Below are positions 49,870 through 58,978 of a stretch of 64,000 bases of DNA, in pieces. The first letter of the stretch is position 1. Each line of letters opens with the position of its first letter. Position numbers and translations under genes: made by a program. Source of the stretch: FEN-1139 sp964396375 (GTDB taxonomy: Bacteria; Myxococcota_A; Polyangia; Polyangiales; Polyangiaceae); assembly GCA_964396375.1 (NCBI GenBank), contig CAYNEY010000004.1, positions 103,203 through 167,202 of the forward strand, read 5' to 3'. Below the pieces are notes generated by a model. The model did not search any database. It had not been told where the DNA came from and saw only the letters and a list, made by a program, of their open reading frames with translations.

Positions 49870-50733
49870 ATGACAATCCTCGAGCATGACGGGCTGTTCA
49901 TCGTCGAGGGCGACGACCTTCGGATGTCGATTGACCCCAGGGTGGGTGGCAGGATCCTGAGCTTCGCACGGGGTGGGTCCGAAGCGCTGCTGTCTGCCAC
50001 GGCGGTGGCTGGCACGGCCAACGCCAACAACTTCGGCGCGACATTCTGGCCCAGTCCGCAGACCGCCTGGGGCTGGCCACCGCCCGCTCCGCTCGATCGG
50101 TTAGCCTACCGCGCGCACATCCAAGACTCGACGCTCATTCTTGAGTCTGGTGCCGGGTTGCTGCTCGATGGCACCGCCATCACCCTGACCAAGCGCTTCA
50201 AGCTCTCGGAGGATGGTTCGGCGGTTTGGGTCGAGCTTGAGATCACCAATGCCGGCGAGCGCACGGTCGAGCTGGCACCCTGGCAGATCACCCGCGTCCC
50301 GAGCGGGGGAACCACGATGTTTTCTCTTGGGAGCGGTGGGGTCGACCGGGACGATCTCGGGATCGTCCTGGAGGGCGGGCTCGCGATCTATCGTTACGAT
50401 GCGGCGCGCGTGACGAGGGAGGGGCAGAAGTCATTTGCGGATGCGCGTGGCTGGGTGGCGCACCGAAGTGGCGACCTTCTGCTCGTGCACCGGTTCCCCG
50501 ATCTCGAGCCGGGTGAAGCGGCACCGGGTGAGGCCGAACTCGAACTCTATGCCGATCCGAGCCACACCTATGTGGAGATCGAGCCCCAAGGTGCGTGCCA
50601 GAGGCTCCCACCTGGCGCCAGCAGCGAGCCGTTTGGGGTGCTTTGGGAACTCGTGCCGGTGCCGGTGGCTCTGACCAAGACTCCCTCGGACCGACCACTC
50701 CTTGACTGGGTTCTGGCGCGTTTTTCCGCTTGA
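49870..50733 (+). CDS. DUF4380-like, aldose-epimerase-fold protein
   Basis: 287 residues. Start ATG 49870 has GGAAGGAGA right upstream; the longer frame from 49843 is less likely. Repeated beta strands with DDLRMSIDPRVGGRILSF, FWPSPQTAWGWPP, ITLTKRFKLSEDGSAVWVELEITN and LAPWQITRV fit the galactose-mutarotase-like supersandwich called DUF4380. Probably a cytoplasmic carbohydrate-binding or -modifying protein; no catalytic residue can be named. Same strand as the glmS run. Confidence 0.72.
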   Translation: MTILEHDGLFIVEGDDLRMSIDPRVGGRILSFARGGSEALLSATAVAGTANANNFGATFWPSPQTAWGWPPPAPLDRLAYRAHIQDSTLILESGAGLLLDGTAITLTKRFKLSEDGSAVWVELEITNAGERTVELAPWQITRVPSGGTTMFSLGSGGVDRDDLGIVLEGGLAIYRYDAARVTREGQKSFADARGWVAHRSGDLLLVHRFPDLEPGEAAPGEAELELYADPSHTYVEIEPQGACQRLPPGASSEPFGVLWELVPVPVALTKTPSDRPLLDWVLARFSA

Positions 50734-50772
50734 GCTGCACAGCGCCCGACCAGGAGGGGATGAGGGGGCGAG

Positions 50773-51933
50773 GTGGGGAAGACGCGAAGCAAACTGAGCT
50801 GGATCGCCGCCGGTCTGATCGCTGGAGCGCTCGGTGCGCTCGTCGTGATTCGGCTCCATGAGCCCGCGAGCACGAGAGTGGGACAGCTGCCCCCGAGGCT
50901 CATCGGTCGGGTTGGCGCGCTGGTCGCCTCCATCGATGAGACGCTGCGCAGTCAGACGGTGGGCTCAGACGAGGCCAGCCTGGGGTCGGACGCAAGCCCC
51001 TTCGAGCTTTCGGAGGAGCCGCGCTCGGCCCAATTCGAGCGCGAACAGACCGAGCAGCGACAGCACCTCTACACGCTTCTGCTCGAGCAGCTCGAACTCT
51101 CCTCGGAGCAGCTGGCCCGGGTGCGCGCGATCGTGGAGGCCTCTGATTGGATGGGGACCGGGAGTCCGAGCGCCACCGAGCATCCGTTGTCCCGTGCCGA
51201 GTGCCAGCGGCGGCGGAAACTGCGTCCGTTGGTCGAAAGTGACACGGCGCTGTGTGGTGCACCGCACATGGTTACGGTGTTCACCCCAGACCAGGGTGTC
51301 GAGAACGCGCGCCTGTGCATGGACCAGTTCGAATTCCCCAACGTGCCTTGTGAGTATCCCATCGCTTGGGTGCGCGCCGATGAGGCTGCTGCGTTGTGCC
51401 GTGTCCTCGACAAGCGACTGTGCGACGCTCACGAGTGGGAAGGAGCGTGCGCCGGCGAGCTGTGGCCAGCCGAGCGTGGCTATGACTTCGATCTCACGCG
51501 TCTGACGTCGAATCTGTTCCGCAATCAGCACCGTGAGATCGAATATGCCCCGGGGCACCGCCCAGCACCGGGAGAATGCGCGACCAGCGCCAAGAAGAGC
51601 CCGGGCTGTCTGGTTCCGACCTTCGGGGGTTGCGGGACCAACAGCTACCCTTCCGGTTCGTTTCCGGACTGCGTGAGTCCTTACGGTGTCTACGATCTCC
51701 ACGGAAACCTGGCCGAGCACATGAGCTTCCCCACGGCGCCCTCAGAGCTGGGAAGCCGTGGTGGAAGTGGCGAAACCGAGATGAAGGGCAGCTGGTTTGG
51801 CTTCGATGTTTACCAACCTCACGAGGACGACTGTCGCTTTCGTGCGCCGCCTTGGCATCTCACTCGCGTTTTGGATCCGAATAGTCACCGCAACTACCAT
51901 TTGGGCTTTAGGTGCTGCCGCGATCTCGACTGA
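50773..51933 (+). CDS. Membrane-anchored FGE/SUMF1-domain protein
   Basis: 386 residues starting with GTG at 50773. A single N-terminal transmembrane anchor (about 8-26) precedes a helical linker (about 50-130) and a formylglycine-generating-enzyme-like domain: CMDQFEFPNVPCEYPIAWV, AAALCRVLDKRLCDAHEWEGAC, GVYDLHGNLAEHMSF and HLGFRCCRDL at the end. Many FGE-like proteins are non-enzymatic. Rich in cysteine (over a dozen), consistent with periplasmic disulfides. No sulfatase gene nearby. Confidence 0.8.
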   Translation: MGKTRSKLSWIAAGLIAGALGALVVIRLHEPASTRVGQLPPRLIGRVGALVASIDETLRSQTVGSDEASLGSDASPFELSEEPRSAQFEREQTEQRQHLYTLLLEQLELSSEQLARVRAIVEASDWMGTGSPSATEHPLSRAECQRRRKLRPLVESDTALCGAPHMVTVFTPDQGVENARLCMDQFEFPNVPCEYPIAWVRADEAAALCRVLDKRLCDAHEWEGACAGELWPAERGYDFDLTRLTSNLFRNQHREIEYAPGHRPAPGECATSAKKSPGCLVPTFGGCGTNSYPSGSFPDCVSPYGVYDLHGNLAEHMSFPTAPSELGSRGGSGETEMKGSWFGFDVYQPHEDDCRFRAPPWHLTRVLDPNSHRNYHLGFRCCRDLD

Positions 51934-51938
51934 CCGTA

Positions 51939-51953
51939 CTTCTGACACAGAAG
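51939..51953. terminator. Hairpin between convergent FGE-like and nuclease genes
   Basis: CTTCTG (51939-51944) pairs with CAGAAG (51948-51953) around ACA. It lies in the 26-bp gap between converging stops at 51933 and 51960. Confidence 0.5.
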
Positions 51954-51959
51954 CTACAC

Positions 51960-53018
51960 TTATCCGGCGAGCGAGACCTGTGGACCACGGGGGTCGTCAA
52001 GTCGGAATGTGCCGGTCCAAGGGGATGCAGTGCCCCAGATGCTCTCCAGCCAGAAATGACCGTCGCGATCACGGGTTGCGCTGCGGAGGGCCTGCTCTCG
52101 TACCCGGGGCGCATGGCCGAGCACCGCGGACACACCGGCTTCTCCCGTGAGCATGAGTCGCGCGACCAGCCGTCGGGGTGCGTGCCTTTGGAGCTGCTCG
52201 TGGGCGCGGAGAGCCACCTCTTCGCACACATGATCGAGGGTACCAAGTGAAGACACGTCGACGCGCAGCGCGCCGAAGCGAACGCGGTCGAGAGCACGGT
52301 GTTCGACGCGCATCGTCCCCTCAAGGTCGAGTTCGACCAAGGACGCTCCACGGATGCCAGATTCGAGCAAACTCCGGCCCTGCAGGCATCCCGAGTAGCG
52401 CACCCGATCGCCCCGGCACAGGCTGAGCGGGGTGTGGCAATGCCCGAGGGCGAAGTATTGGTAGCCTGTGGCGGCGAGCTGCCTTCGGCCACAAGGAGCG
52501 TAGCTGCCGAGTACGTTGGAGCCCTCGGCGCTGGTGTGCAAGACCCCAATGTTGATCCAGTCTGGCACAGGCGGCGGGTACTCGGTGAGTAGGTTCTCGT
52601 GGGTGGCTCGCCGTTCGTAGCTGCGCCCGTGGACCACCGCACCTTGAGACTCGATGACGTGACTCTCGCAGCCAGTGAGACCGAGTTCTTTGACGTGGCC
52701 GGGCCAGAGCAGATCCCGGATCACGCGGCTCTCGGCATCATGGTTGCCGCGCACCACGCACACCCGGATGGCATGGGGCTCGAGCCTCAAGAGCTCGTTG
52801 GTCAGCCGGATCCCCACCTCGTGATGGCGATCCCAGGCATCGATCAGGTCGCCTGCCAGCACCAACAGGGACACCTGCTCGACCAGGCACAGATCGATGA
52901 GGGCGGTGAGAGCCGCGAAGCTTGAGCCGCGGAAGGCAGGAAGATCGACGGTGTCGGTCTCGGGGAGTGGACCGAGGGGGCGATTGAGATGGAGATCAGC
53001 GGCATGGACGAGGCGCAT
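51960..53018 (-). CDS. Metallophosphoesterase, SbcD/YhaO-like exonuclease
   Basis: 352 residues of the Mre11/SbcD nuclease superfamily: VHAADLHLNRPLG, LVLAGDLIDAWDRHH, VVRGNHDAESRV, VLHTSAEG and ALGHCHTPL supply the two-metal ligands. C-terminal region has ESGIRGASLVELDLEG, typical of YhaO-like proteins. No SbcC/YhaN-like ATPase gene is adjacent. Likely a DNA repair nuclease subunit. Confidence 0.88.
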   Translation of the reverse strand: MRLVHAADLHLNRPLGPLPETDTVDLPAFRGSSFAALTALIDLCLVEQVSLLVLAGDLIDAWDRHHEVGIRLTNELLRLEPHAIRVCVVRGNHDAESRVIRDLLWPGHVKELGLTGCESHVIESQGAVVHGRSYERRATHENLLTEYPPPVPDWINIGVLHTSAEGSNVLGSYAPCGRRQLAATGYQYFALGHCHTPLSLCRGDRVRYSGCLQGRSLLESGIRGASLVELDLEGTMRVEHRALDRVRFGALRVDVSSLGTLDHVCEEVALRAHEQLQRHAPRRLVARLMLTGEAGVSAVLGHAPRVREQALRSATRDRDGHFWLESIWGTASPWTGTFRLDDPRGPQVSLAG

Positions 53019-53079
53019 CGCTCCCTACAAGTCGGGACGACGCCTGGTCGAGTTGCGTGAAAAGTGGTGAAATCGGACC

Positions 53080-54855
53080 CTAGAGCGGGGCCTTGGGCGC
53101 GACGGCCAGCTCGAGCGCAGGGGGGATCGCGGGCAGGTTGGACCATGGGATGTCGAAGGTGAAGCGTTGGCCGCTCTTCGGACCTAGGCTGACTGGCACC
53201 GGCAGGCTGAGTTCCTCGGTCACCTGAGCGCCCGACCCGTTCGGATCGCTCTCACTCAGCTCGCGGTCCAGGATCCGCAGCACCAGTGCCAGGTTGGGCT
53301 GGGCCAGAGGCGAACGGTTCATGACGCAGGCGGTAAGGCTACGAGCTGGTCCTGTTCCGCTCAGCCGGTGATCACACACGATCTGTTCGGCGGTCGCGTC
53401 GAGCAATCGACGCAAAGTGAGGCTCTCGCCATCGTAGCCCCCCTCGTTCAAGCGGCTGATGGCTTCTCGGGCCCGGTCGTCGCCGAGATAGGCGAGCATC
53501 ATGGCCGCGTGCAGCCGCACTGGGCGGTGATTGGCGTCGAGCAACTCGAGGAACGCCGAGGCTGGGGCGGCCCCTTCGCCACGAGGACCGACGCGTTGGT
53601 CGAGTGTCTTGCCTTCACTGTTTGGTGAAGAAATCTCAAAGGCGGTTCCTCGCTCCTCCAGGTGCCACTTGATGGCATGCCCCGGTAACAGCGGTCCCTC
53701 GTGGTACACGGCCCGAGTCTCAGTGGTGGAGAGCCGGGCGGTTTCGCTGCGATCGGCCTCCAGAAACTGAACCAGAAGTCCGATCCGGGAGGCCTGCCGT
53801 TCGCCGTTGTTGACGATGGCGAGTTCCAACTCCACGTCCTCGTGATTCTTGTGGGGAAAACGTCGTGACGAGAGCACGAGTGGGCTGACCACGAGCGGCG
53901 GTCGGGCCCAAAGCAGGCTGTCGGCGCGGGTGCAGGTGCAGGCGTTAGGTATTTGGATCGGCAGATCCGCGACGGCTGCGGAGGAGGCAGGGGTGGTGGC
54001 TGACGACGTTGCCGCGGTTGCTCCTTTTGGGCTGGTGTCTCGACTCGGCGGGACGGGTGGAGAGAGCGAAGCCGGGTGAGTGGCGTCGCCGGTCTGAATA
54101 GCTCGCTCCCTCTGCGCTCGTGCGCTCCGGGGGAGGGGACGGTCGTGATTGCCGCCCAGCGTCCAACGCACCAAGACCACCAGTCCGAGGAGTCCCGCGA
54201 TCAAGGTGAGCGAGATGGCTAGAGTCGTGCGAGGGATGATTCCATCGAAGGAGGGTACGGAGAGCCGAAGCCAGGGTCGTGGAGGCGCGGGTTCCCGTGG
54301 CACATTGGGCAGCATGCCCATCAACTCTGCGACGAAGAGTTCACGGACGATTCCTGCTGCTTGTCCGCCGGTCACCAGGTGCCGATCGGCGGCGATGCTC
54401 AGCAGCAAAGCGACCAGCACCACCACCACCGCCACTGCCAGCGTCAGCAGCGGACCTTGTCCGGGTGAGAGCCGTGGAACAGCGAAGAACGAAAGCAGTG
54501 TCCCAATCGCGATCGCAGCCACCGCGAACAGGCGGAGCACGATCCGACGGATGCGCAATTCCTTCAACGTCAACTCGTCACCGCTCGCGAAACGCACCAG
54601 ACGCAGCGTCTGCACCGGATTGGGATGGGCATCCAGCGCCAAGAACAGCGAGTGGCCGAGGGTGCGCGCGTCCCGGACGCGCTCCCACCCGAAGCTCCTC
54701 TGGCTGCCCGGCACGAAGGGGATGGGCACTTGTCCCCGGCTCACCTGCGCCGCATCCAGGTAGGTGACACAAAGACCTCGGGGCTCTGCGGCGAGTTCCA
54801 CCGTGCCGATCACGTTGGTGAGGTCGGAGGCGATTGCAACGGCGCGAACTCGCAT
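53080..54855 (-). CDS. Hypothetical multi-pass membrane protein
   Basis: 591 residues. Hydrophobic segments near 105-127, 134-156 and about 208-230 flank an N-terminal soluble part (1-100, PH-like by spacing). A Ser/Pro/Thr/Ala linker (about 240-300) is followed by a C-terminal region with CTCTRAD, a beta-rich domain (VELELAIVNNGERQASRIG) and a helical segment. I do not recognise a named domain. It is 23 bp downstream of ruvB on the same strand. Confidence 0.6.
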   Translation of the reverse strand: MRVRAVAIASDLTNVIGTVELAAEPRGLCVTYLDAAQVSRGQVPIPFVPGSQRSFGWERVRDARTLGHSLFLALDAHPNPVQTLRLVRFASGDELTLKELRIRRIVLRLFAVAAIAIGTLLSFFAVPRLSPGQGPLLTLAVAVVVVLVALLLSIAADRHLVTGGQAAGIVRELFVAELMGMLPNVPREPAPPRPWLRLSVPSFDGIIPRTTLAISLTLIAGLLGLVVLVRWTLGGNHDRPLPRSARAQRERAIQTGDATHPASLSPPVPPSRDTSPKGATAATSSATTPASSAAVADLPIQIPNACTCTRADSLLWARPPLVVSPLVLSSRRFPHKNHEDVELELAIVNNGERQASRIGLLVQFLEADRSETARLSTTETRAVYHEGPLLPGHAIKWHLEERGTAFEISSPNSEGKTLDQRVGPRGEGAAPASAFLELLDANHRPVRLHAAMMLAYLGDDRAREAISRLNEGGYDGESLTLRRLLDATAEQIVCDHRLSGTGPARSLTACVMNRSPLAQPNLALVLRILDRELSESDPNGSGAQVTEELSLPVPVSLGPKSGQRFTFDIPWSNLPAIPPALELAVAPKAPL

Positions 54856-54878
54856 GATCGGACGGCTCCGGAGCAGGC

Positions 54879-55940
54879 TCAGAACAGTTGCCGCTGCCGG
54901 TGGGCAGGCTCGCTCAACCCGAGATGCTCGTAAGCGCGACGGGTCGCGACGCGACCGCGCGGTGTGCGCGCGAGAAAGCCCTGCTGGAGCAGGTACGGCT
55001 CGTAGACATCTTCCAGCGTATCACGCGGTTCAGCGAGGGCGGCCGCCAAGGTCTCGATGCCTGCCGGCCCTCCATCATAGTTCTCAATCAACATGCGCAG
55101 CAGTCGGCGATCCATCTCGTCCAGGCCGAGCACATCGACCTCGAGGCGTGTCCCCGTCAGCTCGACCAATGCCTCATCGATGGTTCCTCGGCCCTCCACC
55201 TCAGCGAAATCACGCGCGCGCCTGAGCAGGCGGTTGGCGATTCGGGGCGTGCCTCGACTCCGTGCCGCCAGCGCGCTCGAGCCAGCAGACGTGCACGGGA
55301 CTCCGAGCAGCCCCGCGCTACGCTCGACGATTTTCGTCAACTCCTCGACCGGGTAGTAGTCGAGGCGCAGCGTGACACCGAAACGTTCCTGCAGGGGCTT
55401 GGTGAGGAGCCCGGTGCGCGTGGTCGCGCCGACCAAGGTGAAAGGTCGGATATCGAGCGAGATGCTCTCGGCGTAAGCGCCCTCGCCCATCATCACGTCA
55501 ATCCTGAAATCCTCGATGGCGGGATAGAGGGCCTCTTCCACCGGCGCCGAGAGGCGATGGATCTCGTCGATGAACAGGATGTCGCCACGTTCCAGTTTGG
55601 TGAGCAGGCCGAGCAGCACCCCTTTGTGTTCCACGGCGGGACCGCTGGTCACGTGGAGTTGAACACCCATCTCATTGGCTAGGATATGCGCGAGCGTGGT
55701 CTTGCCTAGCCCGGGGGGACCACAGAACAGGATGTGATCGAGTGGTTCATGCCGGTTGCGTGCGGCCTCCACGAAGACCCGCAGGTTGTCCTTGTGTTTG
55801 TGTTGGCCGACGAAATCGCCCAGCGTTTGGGGACGAAAGACCCGATCGAAACGATCGTCATCCCCTCGCTCCGCGGGCTCGACGACCCGCTCCGCTTCGG
55901 TGAGTGGGAGACGTTCGGGTTTCTTCTTCTTGGTTGGCAT
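54879..55940 (-). CDS. ruvB: Holliday junction branch-migration ATPase
   Basis: 353 residues of AAA+ RuvB. DRVFRPQTLGDFVGQHKHKDNL, Walker A CGPPGLGKTTLAH, Walker B ILFIDEIHRL, the beta-hairpin region and sensor GATTRTGLLTKPLQERFG, and the winged-helix C-terminus GGPAGIETLAAAL...EPYLLQQGFLARTPRGR are intact. It drives branch migration with RuvA. ruvA and ruvC are not adjacent. The ATG at 55938-55940 (MPTKKKK) is used; a GTG at 55961 would add seven residues and sit right after the upstream stop. Confidence 0.96.
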   Translation of the reverse strand: MPTKKKKPERLPLTEAERVVEPAERGDDDRFDRVFRPQTLGDFVGQHKHKDNLRVFVEAARNRHEPLDHILFCGPPGLGKTTLAHILANEMGVQLHVTSGPAVEHKGVLLGLLTKLERGDILFIDEIHRLSAPVEEALYPAIEDFRIDVMMGEGAYAESISLDIRPFTLVGATTRTGLLTKPLQERFGVTLRLDYYPVEELTKIVERSAGLLGVPCTSAGSSALAARSRGTPRIANRLLRRARDFAEVEGRGTIDEALVELTGTRLEVDVLGLDEMDRRLLRMLIENYDGGPAGIETLAAALAEPRDTLEDVYEPYLLQQGFLARTPRGRVATRRAYEHLGLSEPAHRQRQLF

Positions 55941-55964
55941 GGCGTTGCCGAAAACCTTCACCCT

Positions 55965-56792
55965 CTAGAACACCAAAGACTCGATGTCGACCGTGGTGGT
56001 CGTGCTGCGGAGCAACCAGCCACGACCGATCGGATCGCGGTGCCCACAGGCGCTGCTCGAGCCGGAGCTCAGCACGACCGGGATCTGAAGCTTTTTGGCC
56101 ATCTTCTCCTTGGGCGAGGAGAAATTGCGCTGCACGTGCTCATGGCCGAAGAGTAGGGCGTCGACCCGCCCTCGCAGCACCTGGCGGAGCGCGCGGCCAT
56201 CTTTCAGGCTGTGACCGAACCAATCGATCAAGAGGAGCAAGGGGTTCTTGGTGTTGAAGATGAAGGGATGATGATGGAGCGCGACCACCACCCGCTTGCC
56301 CTGGCGACGCTCCTCCTGAAGCGCGGTGAGCTGCGCATCCAACCGGTTTCGTTGCGCCGGTCCGAGTTCTCCGTCTGCCAGCCACCCGTCGATGGGTCCG
56401 CACTCTGCCTGCATCGAGTCGAGACCGAGCACCACGAAGTCGGAGTGGTCCCGCCGCACCGGGAACTCCACCACCGGGCTCAGGTACACCTTCTCGCAGA
56501 AGCTGCGGAAGCGCGCCGGATCGGCCAATGTACCACCGCTTCCATAATCGTGGTTGCCAGGCAAGACCATCACCTCGAAGCCTGCTTCGCGCATCTTTCG
56601 GAATTCGTCCGCGGCGATCCCGATTTGCTCATCGAGGCCATCGTCGGTGATGTCCCCGGTGATGACCAACAGCGGTTTTTCGTTGATGCTCTGCCAGCGG
56701 CGGCGCACTTCCGCGAGGCAATGCCGAGCGCGCGCGGTAACCTCCGCGGACTTCCCGATGTGCAGATCGCTCAGCTGGAGTAAATCGGCCAT
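55965..56792 (-). CDS. Metallophosphoesterase, CpdA-like
   Basis: 275 residues of calcineurin-like phosphoesterases: LQLSDLHIG, VITGDITDDG, VLPGNHDYGSGG, VVALHHHPF and LLFGHEHVQRN. This is the cyclic-nucleotide phosphodiesterase (class III, CpdA) group, though substrate is not certain. Stop is three bases before the alternative ruvB start, so the genes are likely co-transcribed. Confidence 0.88.
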   Translation of the reverse strand: MADLLQLSDLHIGKSAEVTARARHCLAEVRRRWQSINEKPLLVITGDITDDGLDEQIGIAADEFRKMREAGFEVMVLPGNHDYGSGGTLADPARFRSFCEKVYLSPVVEFPVRRDHSDFVVLGLDSMQAECGPIDGWLADGELGPAQRNRLDAQLTALQEERRQGKRVVVALHHHPFIFNTKNPLLLLIDWFGHSLKDGRALRQVLRGRVDALLFGHEHVQRNFSSPKEKMAKKLQIPVVLSSGSSSACGHRDPIGRGWLLRSTTTTVDIESLVF

Positions 56793-56841
56793 GACCGGTG
56801 CCCCCGGAGACTAGCAAAGTTGGGGCCCCAACGGGGGGCTT

Positions 56842-58485
56842 TCAGCGGGGTAGGATCAGGCTCGGATCGTAGTCGGAAGGCGCCTCGAACCCGAGCAGAT
56901 TCAGCACGGTGGCCGCCACGTTGGAGAGCCCAGGCGAGGGCAGGTCGGTCCGGAGCTGAAAGTTGGGTTCGGAGGTCGGCCCAACCAGCACGAAGGGTAC
57001 GGGGTTCAGGGTGTGGGCGGTTTTGGCCTTGGTGTGGCCGCCCTGGTCGCGCTTGACCGCCCCCTTCTTGTCCAACTCGAACATCTCGTCGGCGTTGCCA
57101 TGATCCGCGGTCAGCATGAGCGTGGCCGAGCACTTCCGAAGGACTGGGAGCAGGCGGCCGAGGGACAGATCGAGGGCCTGCATGGCGGTGATCACCGCTT
57201 CGAAATTCCCAGTGTGACCCACCATGTCACCGTTCGGATAGTTGACTCGCAGATACTGGTGACGACCCGAGAGGAGGGCTTCGATGAGCGCGTCGGTGAT
57301 TTCTGCGCACTTCATCCACGGGCGCTGCTCGAAGGGCACGACGTCACTTGGGATCTCCACGTAGGTCTCCAGCTTGTCGTCGAATTTTCCCGAGCGGTTG
57401 CCGTTCCAGAAGTAGGTGACGTGCCCGAACTTCTGGGTCTCGCTGATGGCGAATTGAGAGACCTTGGCCGCGGCCAGGTAGGCACCGAGCGTGTGATCGA
57501 TGGCGGGCGGTTCCACCAGGAACCGTGCCGGCATCTTGGTGTCACCATCGTACTGCATCATGCCCGCGTAAACGACCTGGGGTCGGGGACCACGATCGAA
57601 GGTCGAGAGCGTCTCCTCGGTGAAGGCCCGCGAGATCTCGATGGCGCGGTCGCCGCGGAAGTTGAAGAACACCACCGCGTCGCCGTCTACGATAGGTCCA
57701 ACTGGCGCGCCGTTGCGTTCGATCACGAACCCCGGAAGGTCCTGATCGATGACGCCGGGCCTCGCGGCCCGCAGCCCTTCGATGGCCGCGTGTGCCGAGG
57801 GATAGCGAGGACCTTCGCCGAGCACGTGGATCTTCCAACCGCGCGCCAGCATCTGCCAGTCGGCTTCATAACGGTCCATGGTGATGGCCATGCGCCCGCC
57901 TCCCGAGGCAATGCACACGTCGCAGTCGGGGCCGCGAAGCTCGCCCAGATATGACTCGAACGGATCGACGTAATCGAGTGCCGAGGTCTCGCCGACGTCC
58001 CGCCCATCGAGCAGGATGTGCACGCGGAGGCGCCGCACGCCCTCGGCTTTTGCCTGCGCCAACATGGCTTTCAAGTGATCGATATGGGAGTGGACGTTGC
58101 CATCCGAGAAAAGGCCGATGAAATGTAGGGTGTGAGCCCGTCCCTGTTCCACCACTTCCTTCCAGGCACGCCCCGCGAACAGCTGTCGTGTGGCGATCGA
58201 CTCGTTGACGAGCTTGGCACCTTGGGCGAAGACCCGACCGGCCCCGAAGGCGTTGTGACCCACCTCGGAGTTTCCCATGTCTTCGTCGCTCGGCATGCCG
58301 ACGGCCGTTCCATGGGCTCTCAGTCGGGTATTCGGAAAACGCGCGAGGAGGCCGTCGAGGACCGGGGTGCGAGCAGCTTTCACGGCATCACCGTCTTCAC
58401 GGGGTGAGATGCCGACCCCGTCGAGAATGACGGTGACGAGGGGACCTGGCGGAAGCGCGAATCGGCTGGAGCGGGTGAGGTTCAT
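56842..58485 (-). CDS. gpmI: 2,3-bisphosphoglycerate-independent phosphoglycerate mutase
   Basis: 547 residues of the alkaline-phosphatase superfamily. VTVILDGVGISP holds the first metal Asp; DEDMGNSEVGHNAFGAG contains the catalytic Ser; LTADHGNADEMFE and GGHTKAKTAHTLNPVPF give the second metal site. It interconverts 3- and 2-phosphoglycerate. I chose the ATG at 58483-58485 (MNLTRSS); a longer frame adds 31 residues of low conservation. 49 bp upstream of the CpdA-like gene. Confidence 0.95.
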   Translation of the reverse strand: MNLTRSSRFALPPGPLVTVILDGVGISPREDGDAVKAARTPVLDGLLARFPNTRLRAHGTAVGMPSDEDMGNSEVGHNAFGAGRVFAQGAKLVNESIATRQLFAGRAWKEVVEQGRAHTLHFIGLFSDGNVHSHIDHLKAMLAQAKAEGVRRLRVHILLDGRDVGETSALDYVDPFESYLGELRGPDCDVCIASGGGRMAITMDRYEADWQMLARGWKIHVLGEGPRYPSAHAAIEGLRAARPGVIDQDLPGFVIERNGAPVGPIVDGDAVVFFNFRGDRAIEISRAFTEETLSTFDRGPRPQVVYAGMMQYDGDTKMPARFLVEPPAIDHTLGAYLAAAKVSQFAISETQKFGHVTYFWNGNRSGKFDDKLETYVEIPSDVVPFEQRPWMKCAEITDALIEALLSGRHQYLRVNYPNGDMVGHTGNFEAVITAMQALDLSLGRLLPVLRKCSATLMLTADHGNADEMFELDKKGAVKRDQGGHTKAKTAHTLNPVPFVLVGPTSEPNFQLRTDLPSPGLSNVAATVLNLLGFEAPSDYDPSLILPR

Positions 58486-58620
58486 GGGTGGCGGGGACCG
58501 TAGCGCAACCGTCCGCTGTTTGCCGGTCTTGGCTCGGCGGCCCAGGGGTTTCTCGGAGACTCCGCCGGAGGATCCCAAGGGAAGCGACGCTGGGGAGTCG
58601 ATTCAGCCGAAGGAGGTTTC

Positions 58621-58884
58621 ATGAACACGCGACATTTCTTCATTGGCAGCCTGGCACTCATGGCCCTCGTGACCCTGGCTTCCCCGACCCTCGCAGAGGT
58701 CGTCGAGCGCAGGATCACCGACGAGGGTGACTCGATGCGTTTCGATGACGAGCAACTGCTCGGACAAGACCTCTTGGCCAACGGTGATCTCTACCGCCTG
58801 CGCCCGCCACCCAAGCGTGTCACCCTGATCCGGCCCCGCACCGGCTTCGTTACCGAGCTTACCAAGTCCGTTGAAGACTTCTGA
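58621..58884 (+). CDS. Small exported protein, 87 aa
   Basis: A signal peptide (RHFFIGSLALMALVTLASPTLA, cleavage after ALA) precedes a 62-residue mature part with Asp/Glu/Arg and LLGQDLLANGDLYRL, VTLIRPRTGFVTELTKSVE. GGAGG six bases before the ATG makes the start firm. Strictly ahead of ilvD by 94 bp. Unknown function; possibly a small periplasmic or envelope protein. Confidence 0.72.
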   Translation: MNTRHFFIGSLALMALVTLASPTLAEVVERRITDEGDSMRFDDEQLLGQDLLANGDLYRLRPPPKRVTLIRPRTGFVTELTKSVEDF

Positions 58885-58978
58885 CCCGAAGGCCCGAGGG
58901 CCAGATGTTCTGGTTCTGGTGGACCCCCCGATGGCATGGTACACGCGACCCGCAAACTCGCGAAGGAGTGTGTGGATC

